A DNA stretch of 12,272 bases from Irineochytrium annulatum (Eukaryota > Chytridiomycota > Chytridiomycetes > Chytridiales > Chytridiaceae). Below the pieces are notes generated by a model that was not told where the DNA came from, made no database searches, and saw only the letters and a list, made by a program, of their open reading frames with translations. The position numbers and the translations under genes are program-made. Shown in pieces: positions 1 through 7,979 of this stretch (position 1 is the first letter of the stretch; the number at the start of each line of letters is the position of its first letter). The stretch covers positions 1-12,272 of the forward strand of contig JADGJL010000899.1 of assembly GCA_027600665.1 (NCBI GenBank), given 5' to 3'.

Positions 1-159
1 CCCCCATCCAGCGCATCCACCCAGCGGGAACCCGGCGGCACTCACGTAAACGCCGTCCTTCGCTTCCAGCTTCTGGCTCTGCGACCAGTTGTCGAACGAG
101 CCTGTCACGACGACCGACTCCGCGGCGACGCCGTTCCATCTGAAGTGGGCGATCACCAT
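1..159 (-). CDS. AMPK1_CBM/CBM48-like glycogen-binding protein, first exon (partial gene)
   Basis: The first exon runs from an ATG at 159 down to 46 (38 codons, phase 0) and ends at a consensus donor GTGAGT (45-40). The intron leaves the window, so the rest of the gene is not visible. The exon reads as the start of an AMPK-type glycogen-binding domain: FRW-N-G near the N-terminus, then VVVTGSFDNWSQS and a KLE...KDG.Y stretch. This is the beta-strand, Trp and Lys pattern used by AMPK beta subunits and fungal Crp1/Mdg1-like proteins to hold alpha-glucans. The domain begins at the start methionine, without the long N-terminus of AMPK beta, which favours the Crp1/Mdg1-like group; that is inference. 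The gene is transcribed away from the tRNA and glucoamylase genes. No function beyond glucan binding can be claimed from 38 residues. Confidence 0.8.
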   Translation of the reverse strand, partial: MVIAHFRWNGVAAESVVVTGSFDNWSQSQKLEAKDGVYVSAAGFPLGGCAGWG

Positions 160-428
160 TCTACTCTGTGGCGTCGGGGGGCGGGCGGAGGATGGAATGC
201 AATGAGTCAGGCGAGGGTGTGTTTTGACTCGGGTTGTGATCGGAAATCGATTTCGTGAGTGACTTCTCCGCCGCCTGGCTCCAGCTCAAATCACCTCACC
301 GAGGACGTCAGGTCGCATCAACCGCGGAGCTCACACCAAGGTCGCAGCCAGTTCGCCCAAGTCAGAGTTAACCGCTAAAGGACGAATTACCAAAGTATGA
401 ATCATCGTTTAACTCTGCTCGACATCAC

Positions 429-500
429 AGCATTTTGGCGCAGAGGAAGCGCGCGGGGCTCATAACCCTGAGGTCGCTGGATCGATACCAGTAAATGCTA
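429..500 (+). tRNA. Initiator tRNA-Met (anticodon CAT)
   Basis: A 72-nt intronless cloverleaf folds cleanly. The acceptor stem 429-435 pairs with 493-499 in seven Watson-Crick pairs. The D stem is 438-441/449-452. The anticodon stem 454-458/466-470 holds the loop CTCATAA with CAT at 461-463. The T stem 476-480/488-492 holds the loop ATCGATA. Initiator hallmarks are present: A1-U72 end pair, three G-C pairs at the base of the anticodon stem, and A54 and A60 in place of the usual T in the T loop. CCA is not encoded, as expected for a nuclear gene. The internal A box lies near 436-446 and the B box near 479-489. The first candidate Pol III stops are T4 at 552-555 and T7 at 563-569, so the trailer would be about 50 nt. 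The lower acceptor stem is unusually AT-rich for an initiator. Confidence 0.95.
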
Positions 501-1736
501 CGTTATTCTCAGCCAGCGTGGGAGCTCCCCCGGGTGTTGGGTGTGTTGGGGTTTTAAATTGATTTTTTTGCTGACTTTCCTTTTGTAATGAAATCACAAC
601 AGAGCATCTGCTCCGGCGATTAGTGAATGATGCAAGTGCCCGCTGTCGCCATACAAGCACCTCCTTTTTGGTTGCTGAAAGTCCTTGCCCATCACAATAT
701 GGAGTTACACAGCGCGCTTGATCGTTGCGGTGCAGCTTATCGTGCAGTTTCATGCATGGGCATCTAAGGCGACTATCCGACATCATTGACAGAGATAGTG
801 TTGCTTGCTTGCGACTTCTGCCATCAGGATTGGATCTATACTACTCATGTGGGGGGGGATTCCGCCTGTCGCTTTCCGCCTTAACTCCTCCCATCCCGTA
901 TGCGACTTGGATTCAGCCTTTTCATCACTGGGAAGGTTTCCTTTTTAATGCTTTTGCGCTCCCATTTGTCTCTCCATAAACTTTATATTTTTCCCTTCAC
1001 TCTTCTTCTGTCTCAACCTAGCCTGCTCTCAGGTTACCTTCTGTTCGCGTGATTCTTCCCCTCTTCCTTTTATCACTCTTCGGGGGCAGCATCTTACGCA
1101 CAATTCCCGAGCCCGTCTGGGCGATTTATAAAATAAATTGACGATCACAAGGAGTGATCAGCGCGTCTTTGACGAAGGATGCTGCCGGGCTTCGATGTTC
1201 TCGTCGTGGCAGCGTCTTGTTCGACCCGTCATGGCTGATGCTTGCACGGTTCAACCGGACCGGGTCCTGCGGCCCTGCCCGTCTGGCCGTCGGGTGTGTT
1301 TCCACCAGTGTTGGGAACCGTCGCCTGACACACGTCTTGCAAACGCCGGGCTGTTTGCCTTGCTGATGAAGACGGTCGGACATGGGAGCTCCGGTCGGAT
1401 TGCAGACATGCTAACAAAGGCCCTGACGCGAACGACGGCGAGCGTGACGGTAACTCGCGTGCTTCGCGCAGGGCTTTCCACTCGCATCATGGCAGCGACT
1501 AAAGCAACCACATGATAGTCGCGTAAGCACATGGCCCGCTTATGCTGTATGATCGTCACGGCGTCGCATAACGAACGCGCTTAGCATGCATATCACGATT
1601 CTTCTTCATAAGCCGGCCAGCGCCATCCCAGGTTCCTCATTCGCGCCCGACAAGTTCCTCATCTTCTCTCCAGGCGCGACTCAACCCCCTCGGCATCAAG
1701 AACGCGACTACAATTTCCTTCGTCAGTCGCGCAACA
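501..1736. other. Intergenic region upstream of the glucoamylase gene
   Basis: No convincing gene is seen in these 1.2 kb. Open frames on both strands are short, lack recognisable domains and overlap one another. After the tRNA terminator the stretch 940-1090 is pyrimidine-rich on the plus strand, as in many fungal promoters or leaders. A TATA-like AT-rich block lies at about 1126-1137, but it is 600 nt from the glucoamylase ATG. A short perfect inverted repeat (GATCAC, 5-nt gap, GTGATC) sits just after it. The GC-rich block 1140-1560 contains a short peptide motif resembling the end of a copia-type polyprotein (1399-1425). Confidence 0.6.
552..569 (+). terminator. Candidate Pol III terminator of the initiator tRNA gene
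   Basis: The first runs of four or more T downstream of the tRNA are a T4 at 552-555 and a T7 at 563-569. No T4 occurs between 501 and 551. The 50-60 nt distance is longer than usual but tolerated by Pol III. Confidence 0.45.
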
Positions 1737-3933
1737 ATGATGCTCACCACCCTCGCTTCTTTCGCGATGTTGGCTTCGGCCGTCGCGGCCTCAACTCAGG
1801 TCAACGTTATCAGTTACAACTTCGACGGCACCACGTTGACGGGGACTCTCAACGTGCAGAACATCGCTTACCAGAAGGCAATTTTTGTGAAGTATGTGCA
1901 CATGCTTTTAAGTTAGAGTTTTTTGTTCTTACCGGCTATTCTTGCTAAATAGGTATGATACGTCTTCCGGCTCCTGGTCCGGCTCCTGCAACGCCGTCTA
2001 TAGCTCGGGCCCGGCCTCCAACAACTACGAGACCTGGTCCTTTAGCTGCCCGATCGACTCGAACGGCATCAGCCAGTTTTACGTCGAGTATGATGTCGCC
2101 AACAAAAAGTACTACGACAACGGCTGTGGTGCGTCCTGTTTGCTTGAATCATGTACTTGATAGGATGAAGGGTTAACAAAGTACGATACAGGCTTTAACT
2201 GCAATTACCCTGTAACTTCGGGCCCTTCTCCACCGCCGACGACGTCAACGACGCCAACGCCGACGTCGACGTCAACATCAACAACGCCAACCGGGTCGAC
2301 GACGACGGGGCCGACAACGACGTCGACGCCGCAGCCAACGTCGCCGACTTTTGGCCCGCAACCTGACATTTCCAGCTGGTTCACCGATGCCTTCCCCGTT
2401 GCCGTCCAGAAGCTGAAGGCCAACATCCACCCGGCCAACACCAACCCCGGTGTCGTCGTCGCCGCGCCGCAGAGCAACACGATCAACAACTACTTCTTCG
2501 TTAGTGTCTTCGGTCTAAATAGCCGCGATGACGGTTGCGCTAATTGGCCTCCTTTCGTTCTTAGCACTGGATCCGTGACTCGGCTCTCGTCATGACCGCC
2601 ATTAACGATCTCTACCTCCAAGGCGACTCCTCCGCTGTTAACCTCTACTCCGACTACCAGACCTTCACACATGGTATCCAGCAGCTCAACCTCCAGGGTG
2701 GCCTGGGCGAGGCTAAGGTTCTCGTCAACGGCCAGGACTTCACCGACGGCTGGTGCAGGCCCCAGAACGACGGCCCGGCGCTCCGCGCCTCTTCCTTCAT
2801 CCGCTTTGCCAAGGCTTACCTCGCTAAGACGAACGACATGTCCCGCGTCCTCAGCATCTACAACGGCACGCAGGGCGTCGTCGTCGCTGACCTTAACTTT
2901 GTCGCGACACCGGATAACTACAACAACGGCGGCGGGTGCGATTTATGGGAGGAGAGGCGCGGGATCTACTTCTTCACGCTGGGCGCGCAGAGGAAGGCCC
3001 TGCATGAGGGTGCGGCCTTCGCCGCGAGTTTGGGTGACACCAGGAGCGCCAACGCATGGAGTGCCGCCGCGTCGGTTCTGGACAGCAAGATGAACAGTTT
3101 TATCAACCCGTCGACTGGGCTCGTCGGCCGTGGCAACTCGGACTTTACGCTCGACTCGGCCATCACGCTCGGCGCCATCCACAACGCCTATGGGGTATGC
3201 TTTCTTTGTCGCCTTCCCTTGAGTTTAAGATTGATCCCGAAATTGTAGGGCGTCCTCGACCCTGCCGACGACCGCATCCTGAACTCGATCTACGTCTTCG
3301 CCAAGTCTTTCGCGAACGAGTACAACATTAACAAGGGCTCCCTTACGGACAAAGACGGCCTGCCAATCTCGTACGGCATCGGCCGCTACAACAACGACAA
3401 CTACGACGGATCGGCCAACAACAACAACGGTGGCAGGGCCAACCCGTGGTTTTTGACGACGATGGCATATGGGCGAGTAGTTCTCGCGCTTGCCTTGTTC
3501 ATCTTGAGTCTAACCCAAGTCTCTTGTGTTTAGGGAGTTGTACTACAAGACCGCAACTATCTACATTGAGGCCGGCAAGGTGACCGTCTCCAGCACCAAC
3601 CTCCCCTTCTTCACCGGTGCCCGCCCCGCTGGTCTCGCAGTCTCTGGCATCTCGGCCGGCCAGACCTACAACGCCGGCTCGACGCAGTTCAACGACATCG
3701 TCGGCAACCTGCAGGCCCTGGCCGACACGTACGCCAGGTCCGTCAAGATTTGGGCGGGACCCAACTTCCAGCTTAACGAGCAGTTCTCGAGGGAGACGGG
3801 CAAGCCGACGGGCGTTAACGACCTGACGTGGAGCTACGCGAGCTTGATCTCGGCCAGCATTGCCAGGAACAACATGCTCGCTGCCGCGGCGGGGCAGAAC
3901 CCGGACCCGAACGCCGTGCCGAGGCGCCGTTGA
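1737..3933 (+). CDS. Secreted glucoamylase: CBM21 + GH15 (glucan 1,4-alpha-glucosidase)
   Basis: Six exons: 1737-1891, 1953-2128, 2192-2499, 2565-3194, 3249-3472, 3534-3933, giving about 630 aa. The enzyme would release glucose from starch chain ends outside the cell. Residues 1-19 form a signal peptide (hydrophobic core, then AVAA-S). CBM21, the starch-binding domain, spans about 20-117 and includes YETWSF and FYVEYDV...YYDNG. A Thr/Ser/Pro linker covers about 120-165, and the GH15 domain about 169-620. GH15 landmarks are HWIRDS (214-219), DLWEE (339-343; E342 matches the Aspergillus general acid E179) and NEQF (E580 matches the base E400), followed by DLTWSYAS. Length and order match Rhizopus-type glucoamylases of about 600 aa. 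The ATG at 1737 has A at -3 and a second in-frame ATG follows directly. The intron after exon 5 needs a GC donor to keep frame. Activity is predicted, not shown. Confidence 0.95.
2212..2364 (+). repeat. Low-complexity Thr/Ser/Pro linker coding tract
   Basis: Within exon 3 of the glucoamylase, ACG, TCG, TCA and CCG codons alternate to encode a Thr/Ser/Pro-rich linker of about 45 residues between the CBM21 and the GH15 domain. Such linkers are usually O-mannosylated in secreted fungal enzymes. The tract is nearly made of ACG/TCG units, so it is likely to vary in length between strains. Confidence 0.85.
3473..3533 (+). other. Probable GC-AG intron in the glucoamylase gene
   Basis: The coding frame must join GCATATGG to GGAGTTGTAC to keep the GH15 domain intact. 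The only phase-correct junction uses donor GCGAGT (3473-3478) with acceptor TTTAG (3533), with a CTAAC branch site at about 3511-3515. The nearest GT donors (3477 and 3480) both shift the frame and lead to a stop. GC donors with otherwise strong consensus are a known minor class of U2 introns. All other introns modelled here use GT. Confidence 0.75.
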
Positions 3934-4133
3934 GCGGTGGGGACGGCGTAGAGTTCTCATGAATGCTTCTTGATCTTCCTCTTATTCTTTTCTTTTGTAC
4001 TGATCATCTCCCCTTCTTACATTGATTCTGTTTACAAAATTTCTTGCTTGAACGCTTTAAACCTCATACTGTGAATGTGTAGCTATTTACCAAAAACGCC
4101 ATCCTTGCGAAATACAGCTGACAGAAGAATCGA

Positions 4134-4139
4134 AATAAA
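4134..4139 (+). promoter_or_regulatory. Candidate polyadenylation signal AATAAA for the glucoamylase gene
   Basis: An AATAAA lies 200 nt after the glucoamylase stop codon and before the end of the convergent ARL6 gene. It is the only exact copy on the plus strand in this gap that I saw. Confidence 0.4.
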
Positions 4140-4259
4140 TCGCCCCTTTGAAGACTTCATTTTGCTTGTAAATCGTTGCCTCGATCGTTTGTCTGGCCGG
4201 TGATAGCGACTCCCCAGTTCGGCTCACCGTCCTACACATCGGGTGATGAAGGCCTGATA

Positions 4260-4265
4260 TTTATT
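4260..4265 (-). promoter_or_regulatory. Candidate polyadenylation signal AATAAA for ARL6
   Basis: TTTATT on the plus strand reads AATAAA on the minus strand, about 105 nt past the ARL6 stop codon (4372-4370), a normal distance for a fungal 3' UTR. Confidence 0.45.
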
Positions 4266-4369
4266 TGCTCCACACAAGGTTGCAACACATTATTTACTGG
4301 GTATACCAAACAAAAGTTGATGGCTCCACTAGTGCCTGCCTTTTTGGGTACAGGCGCCTTGCAACGTCA

Positions 4370-5256
4370 CTACATCTGCATCCGCTGCTGCAGCCAATCA
4401 ATGCCACTGCCCACGCCCTGCCCTGTAAGCGCATTGCTGGCTCTGCATAGTAATCTTAGTGCCATCCGTGAATGTTTAAATCCGCCTATGCACTCACGAG
4501 ATTGTCCAGTTTCGATCTCGGATTCGATCGAGACCCAATGCCCCGCTAGGAGTTGAATTTTAGCAACGGCTACCGTTTAGCTAGAACAACGCTGTAATGC
4601 ACACCTGCATTCCGCCGGCGTCATGCCGCCAAGATCCATTTTGTTGGCAAAGAACAAAATGGGAGCCCGCTTCTCTTGAAGAGCTAAAAAGATAGTTAGT
4701 ATTACAAAGAACGAGACGTGGGCTCAAATGACAATGCAAACCTTTTCTAGAGAGCAGGATCTCGAGCTCGTCTTTCGCCACGCAGATTCGAGCCTTACGA
4801 TCCAAGTTAGCTTTTGGCTGCGGAGAAATGTTTGATGCACCTTATCCGTCGCGTCAATTACAAACACGATCCCATCCGCGTCAGGCACGTAGTGATCCCA
4901 CATATCCCGATATCGACCCTGCCCCGACATGTCGAATGCAGTGAAGCCGACGCGCCCACGGCTGAAGGTATCGACCTTACACCCTGACGTCGGCGGGATT
5001 GTTTCAGGCGCAACCTAGTATTGAGCAATGATGAGACCATTTGAACAGCGGAGCAGGTCAAGGGAGACCTCACCGCTTCGGCCTTCAACCCATTCAAAAG
5101 CGTGCTTTTTCCGGAGTTGTCGAGGCCCAGGAACAACAGCTTGACTTTCGGCTTCGCGAAACCTACGAGTGAGATATTAACACTGACTGCAGAAGAAGCG
5201 GGATGCAACTCCGATATCATACCGATTGAGGCGATGAAGGAATCCCAGAAAGACAT
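4370..5256 (-). CDS. ARL6: ARL6/BBS3-type Arf-like small GTPase
   Basis: Seven exons on the minus strand: 5256-5223, 5162-5074, 5014-4841, 4793-4742, 4683-4605, 4545-4498, 4442-4370. They give 182 aa, close to the 186 aa of animal ARL6. The six introns are 47-60 nt with GT...AG ends. Motifs: P-loop GLDNSGKS (24-31), switch I Thr at 50, FDMSGQGRYR (68-77, the ARL6-specific form of DxxGQ), NKMD (130-133), and SAS (159-161), followed by GIDWLQ near the C-terminus. FDMSGQGRYR and the near-gapless match to animal ARL6 along the whole length separate it from SAR1 and other ARLs. In animals and algae GTP-bound ARL6 recruits the BBSome to membranes for ciliary cargo transport. Residue 2 is Ser, so N-myristoylation is not possible and an amphipathic N-terminal helix would bind membrane. 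Its presence in a fungus points to a flagellated zoospore stage. Confidence 0.93.
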
Positions 5257-5650
5257 GACGGATCACAGGGGGGGACGGTTACGATGAGGAAGGAGACGCG
5301 GCAGCACGTTGTTACATAAGTGTCGCGGGCTCCAGGATTTACGATGTAAATCTAACGCCGACGTCAAATTTGGCGCGCCTAATCGTCGCTCCTATCGGCC
5401 ACTGGACAACGAAGTGGCCGCTTTGTAGTTTTATAATTACCGCTTGCTCTCACTTAATATTGCGTTACGGCTGCGTATTCATTGTTGTCGCGGAAAAGGC
5501 AAGCTTCTGCCGCAGATTTACTATTGAAGTAAATCAACTAAGCTTCTAAAATCATTTCTGCTAAGGCCGGAAAACCAGCGTAGGTATAGTCAGGTATACC
5601 ACGATCACTCCACGTCAGTTGCGTGACATTCGAAATCTGCGCCAACCTTG
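5257..5650. promoter_or_regulatory. Divergent promoter region between ARL6 and the RING-CH gene
   Basis: This 394-nt gap separates the two start codons and must hold both promoters. Visible elements are an E2F-like TTTGGCGC at 5369-5376 inside a GGCGCGCC palindrome, an inverted repeat of 8 bp arms (CGGCCACT at 5396-5403, AGTGGCCG at 5413-5420, 9-nt loop), and AT-rich DNA at about 5430-5460 and 5520-5555. No exact RFX X-box, common upstream of ciliary genes in animals, was found by eye. No gene is supported inside. Confidence 0.6.
5396..5420. repeat. 8-bp inverted repeat in the divergent promoter
   Basis: The arms CGGCCACT and AGTGGCCG are perfectly complementary around a 9-nt spacer. It lies 140 nt from the ARL6 ATG and 230 nt from the RING-CH ATG. 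It could be a dyad binding site or a small hairpin; there is no direct evidence for either. Confidence 0.5.
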
Positions 5651-7455
5651 ATGAATCCTGTCGATCCTCAAGTCGAGGAGGTCGAGGAGTCGAGCGCGGA
5701 CGAGTGGACGGTCATCTCCAAGAAGGCCGTCGACCCGCCGAGGCCGTCATCCCCGTCGCCGGATCCGGATCCCGTTGACCCGCCATCACCCGCGCAGCCG
5801 GCCTCTCTGCTGTCGCTGACTTCGCCGGCCGCATTGCCGTCCGTCGACGCCTCGAAGCCGGCATTCGACAGCTTAGGAACGGTCCCGACGGTTGGAACGA
5901 CGTCCCAGCAGCCACACGCCGTCGGATCTCCTGCTGCTCAACCACCTACGGATCAACACAGCAGCAGTGGCACCACCACAGTCCCGCGACCATCTGCAGC
6001 CCTCTCCCACCCGGATCCGCCTCGTCCGCCTCCTGCTCTTGCCAGCATGCCGTCCTTGGCGAAGGAGACATCCGCGCCTGATCCGGTGTCCACCTCGCAC
6101 CATCATCCGCAGCTGGACGCGGCCGCGGACCCGCAAGAGAAGCTGCCGCCGACGGGGACGGACGTAAACGCGGAGATGGAGGGCATGCGGCGGCGCGTGC
6201 ATGGGCCATCGTCTGGTGCGGGGACGGGGCATGAGACGAAAAACGCGGACGCGGGATTGAACGCGCCCGGTGCCTCCGACCCGTCGCCCGCGTCCCCCTT
6301 ACAGTCTTCCAAATCCCCAACTGCCGTCGAACCCGCTCCAGCACCTGCGTCCGCGCCAACAGCATCACAAGAGGAACCCGAAGGCCGTCTCTGTCGCATC
6401 TGCTTTGCAGGCCCCGAGGAAGAACCCGCCCTCGGCCGGCTGATCAGCCCGTGCAGATGCAAGGGCACGATGAAGCACGTACACATCGAATGTTTGAACC
6501 AGTGGCGTCAACGCGCGGCCAGGTCGTCGAGCTATTTCCAATGCGACCAGTGCGGGTACAAGTATCACTTCTCGAGGACGGCCTGGGCGAGCGTACTGAG
6601 GAATGAGCGTGGGTGTTATGAAACTCTTGTCGCTCTTTCATGGGTTCGACATCGGATATTGATTTTTGGTTTGTTGTTACGCTGCAGTAATTGTCACTCT
6701 CGTCACTCTCCTCGTCTTCATCCTCACGGTCCTCATCGCGGGCTTTATTGCCAAGTTCTTGATCCTCTACGCCTTCTCCGACCCCGTCCCTGCAGACCTC
6801 CCACCTCCACCGCCAGTCACCGTTCGGCGGCGGCCAGATTCCCCGCCATCGGGCGCAGGTTTAAATAGGCTGACGCCTATAGTAATTGAAAAGATGGCGG
6901 AGGACGACTACGAGGACGACTATCTTGACCTGTTTGACCTCTTTTTTGCATACATGGACCCAGGGAAGATCCGGCTTTGGGCTATTGACATCACGCACAT
7001 GGTGTCGGGGATCTTCTTAGTCGGCTTTTTTGGCGGGATCTCTATGCTCGTGAGTTACCTAGACTTCATTTCTGGTCAGTGGGGGCATTTGTGCTCATTC
7101 GTTGAGTCAGTATTACTTTGTTATGAACCCCATGGGTCTCAACGTCCGCCTGAACGCCCGTCGGGGCGGTGACAACATGTCCGCCATTCTCATCCTCCTC
7201 CTTGTCACGTACGGCACCTTTAAAGCCCTTTGGGGCATCTACAAGACGGTCAAGCGCGTCTCGCGCCAAAGTTTGCAGATGGTCGAGAGCACGATCTTGG
7301 ACATCAGCGAGGCCGGGGAGGGGGCACACGTGTTTGCGCCGTCGGGGACGGTCGGGAACGCGCATGGTAGTAGGGAACGAGCGGGGATAGCTAACGCGGT
7401 TGGTTTGGGAGGGGCTGCGGCCGAGGGTCCTGGCGCTTGGGCGGAGGTGCATTGA
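5651..7455 (+). CDS. Membrane RING-CH (MARCH-type) E3 ubiquitin ligase
   Basis: Three exons, 5651-6608, 6688-7049 and 7111-7455, give about 554 aa. Residues 1-245 are a low-complexity Pro/Ser/Ala-rich, probably disordered arm with an acidic start. A RING-CH zinc finger (C4HC3) follows: C248, C251, C268, C270, H278, C281, C298, C301, with W285 in the usual E2-contact place. Hydrophobic segments lie at about 320-345, 420-445 and 464-482, so it is membrane-embedded with the finger on the cytosolic side. The loop between the first two holds a Pro-rich patch and an acidic patch (MAEDDYEDDY from 389). Family members transfer ubiquitin to membrane proteins for sorting or degradation; the substrate here is unknown. 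Intron 1 (donor GTGGGT, 79 nt) and intron 2 (GTGAGT, 61 nt) keep frame. The ATG has a weak context (T at -3), but no earlier in-frame ATG is close. Confidence 0.9.
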
Positions 7456-7703
7456 ACGGATTTTCAAGGCGCATTGCAGATAGTGGCCGCAGGTTGTTCT
7501 AAGTTTCCTACTAAGCTTGCTCAGCGTGCGAGTCGCTCACATTCTACCATCATTTGAAGCTTTGGTTGAAATCCTTTTCTACAATCTCCTGTACCTTCCA
7601 GATGTTCCCTTCTCCTGCCGACAAATTATTCACTCGCTCACTCATCATCTGCCTCAGTTAAAAACGCGCCCGCTATTAAAAAAACAACATGTTAGTTTGT
7701 TTT

Positions 7704-7709
7704 AATAAA
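7704..7709 (+). promoter_or_regulatory. Candidate polyadenylation signal AATAAA for the RING-CH gene
   Basis: An exact AATAAA in T/A-rich DNA about 250 nt past the RING-CH stop codon, on the same strand. Confidence 0.4.
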
Positions 7710-7762
7710 ACAAGGCGTGGTTGTCCTTCCCTACCTCGAAATATGTTCTTTTATGGAAACCA

Positions 7763-7800
7763 AAAAATAATAATAACAATAATGATAATGATAATGAATG
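7763..7800 (+). repeat. AAT/AATG microsatellite
   Basis: A run of AAT and related ATAATG units, clearly different in composition from the GC-rich genes on both sides. A simple sequence repeat likely to vary in length. Confidence 0.8.
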
Positions 7801-7979
7801 ATTGAACAAGGCGTCATGGCAAGACGAAGTTGTCGGAGCTTTCAGAGGGCGGCTTGCTCGAGCTACGTCTTGTGTTTCAGCACTGCAGTCCATGAAGCCG
7901 CCTGCCACCAAAGCCGGATGGAAAGAAAACACCAGGCCCTTCTCCTCCCCCCCTCATCCGGCCACTCTCCTCACCCGCC

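Larger units (their letters stand above)
3934..4369. other. Intergenic region between two converging gene ends
   Basis: This 436-nt gap holds the 3' ends of the glucoamylase (plus) and ARL6 (minus) genes. One AATAAA per strand is visible (4134-4139 plus; 4265-4260 minus). The stretch just after 3960 is T-rich. No coding capacity is supported; an open plus-strand frame starting at 4176 is antisense to ARL6 exons and lacks a domain. Confidence 0.65.
7456..7979. other. Intergenic region with AT-rich microsatellite
   Basis: This 524-nt gap lies between the RING-CH stop and the cysteine-rich gene. It contains a plus-strand AATAAA at 7704-7709 and an imperfect AAT/AATG microsatellite at about 7763-7800. 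Its last 60 nt are a C/T-rich tract just before the next ATG, typical of a fungal leader. Short open frames here have no domain, and no signal-peptide exon for the downstream gene is evident. Confidence 0.6.

Noticed and set aside
1138..1515. Plus-strand open frame of 125 codons
   Set aside because: It overlaps equally long frames on both strands in GC-rich DNA, has no domain and no splice partners. Only the short copia-like motif was kept, as a low-interest finding.
2671..3093. Second plus-strand frame inside glucoamylase exon 4
   Set aside because: Arg/Ser/Thr-rich frame-shifted reading of the GH15 exon; no homology signal.
3475..3533. Standard GT donors (3477 or 3480) for the fifth glucoamylase intron
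   Set aside because: Both leave a phase that reads into a stop soon after the acceptor and destroys the conserved ELYYKT region.
3499..3960. Minus-strand open frame of 153 codons
   Set aside because: It is antisense to the last glucoamylase exon, whose GH15 motifs are unmistakable. The Arg-rich composition is typical of a shadow frame.
4176..4556. Plus-strand open frame of 126 codons after the glucoamylase
   Set aside because: Antisense to the last two ARL6 exons and its 3' UTR; no domain.
4370..5256. SAR1 or another Arf-family member as the identity of the minus-strand GTPase
   Set aside because: The DMSGQGRYR switch II, the NKMD context and the near-gapless length match fit ARL6, not the DLGGH/DVGGQ forms of SAR1 and ARF/ARL3.
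5946..6486. Long minus-strand open frames opposite the RING-CH exon 1
   Set aside because: Shadows created by GC-rich, Pro/Ser-coding DNA; no domains, and they cover the zinc finger on the other strand.
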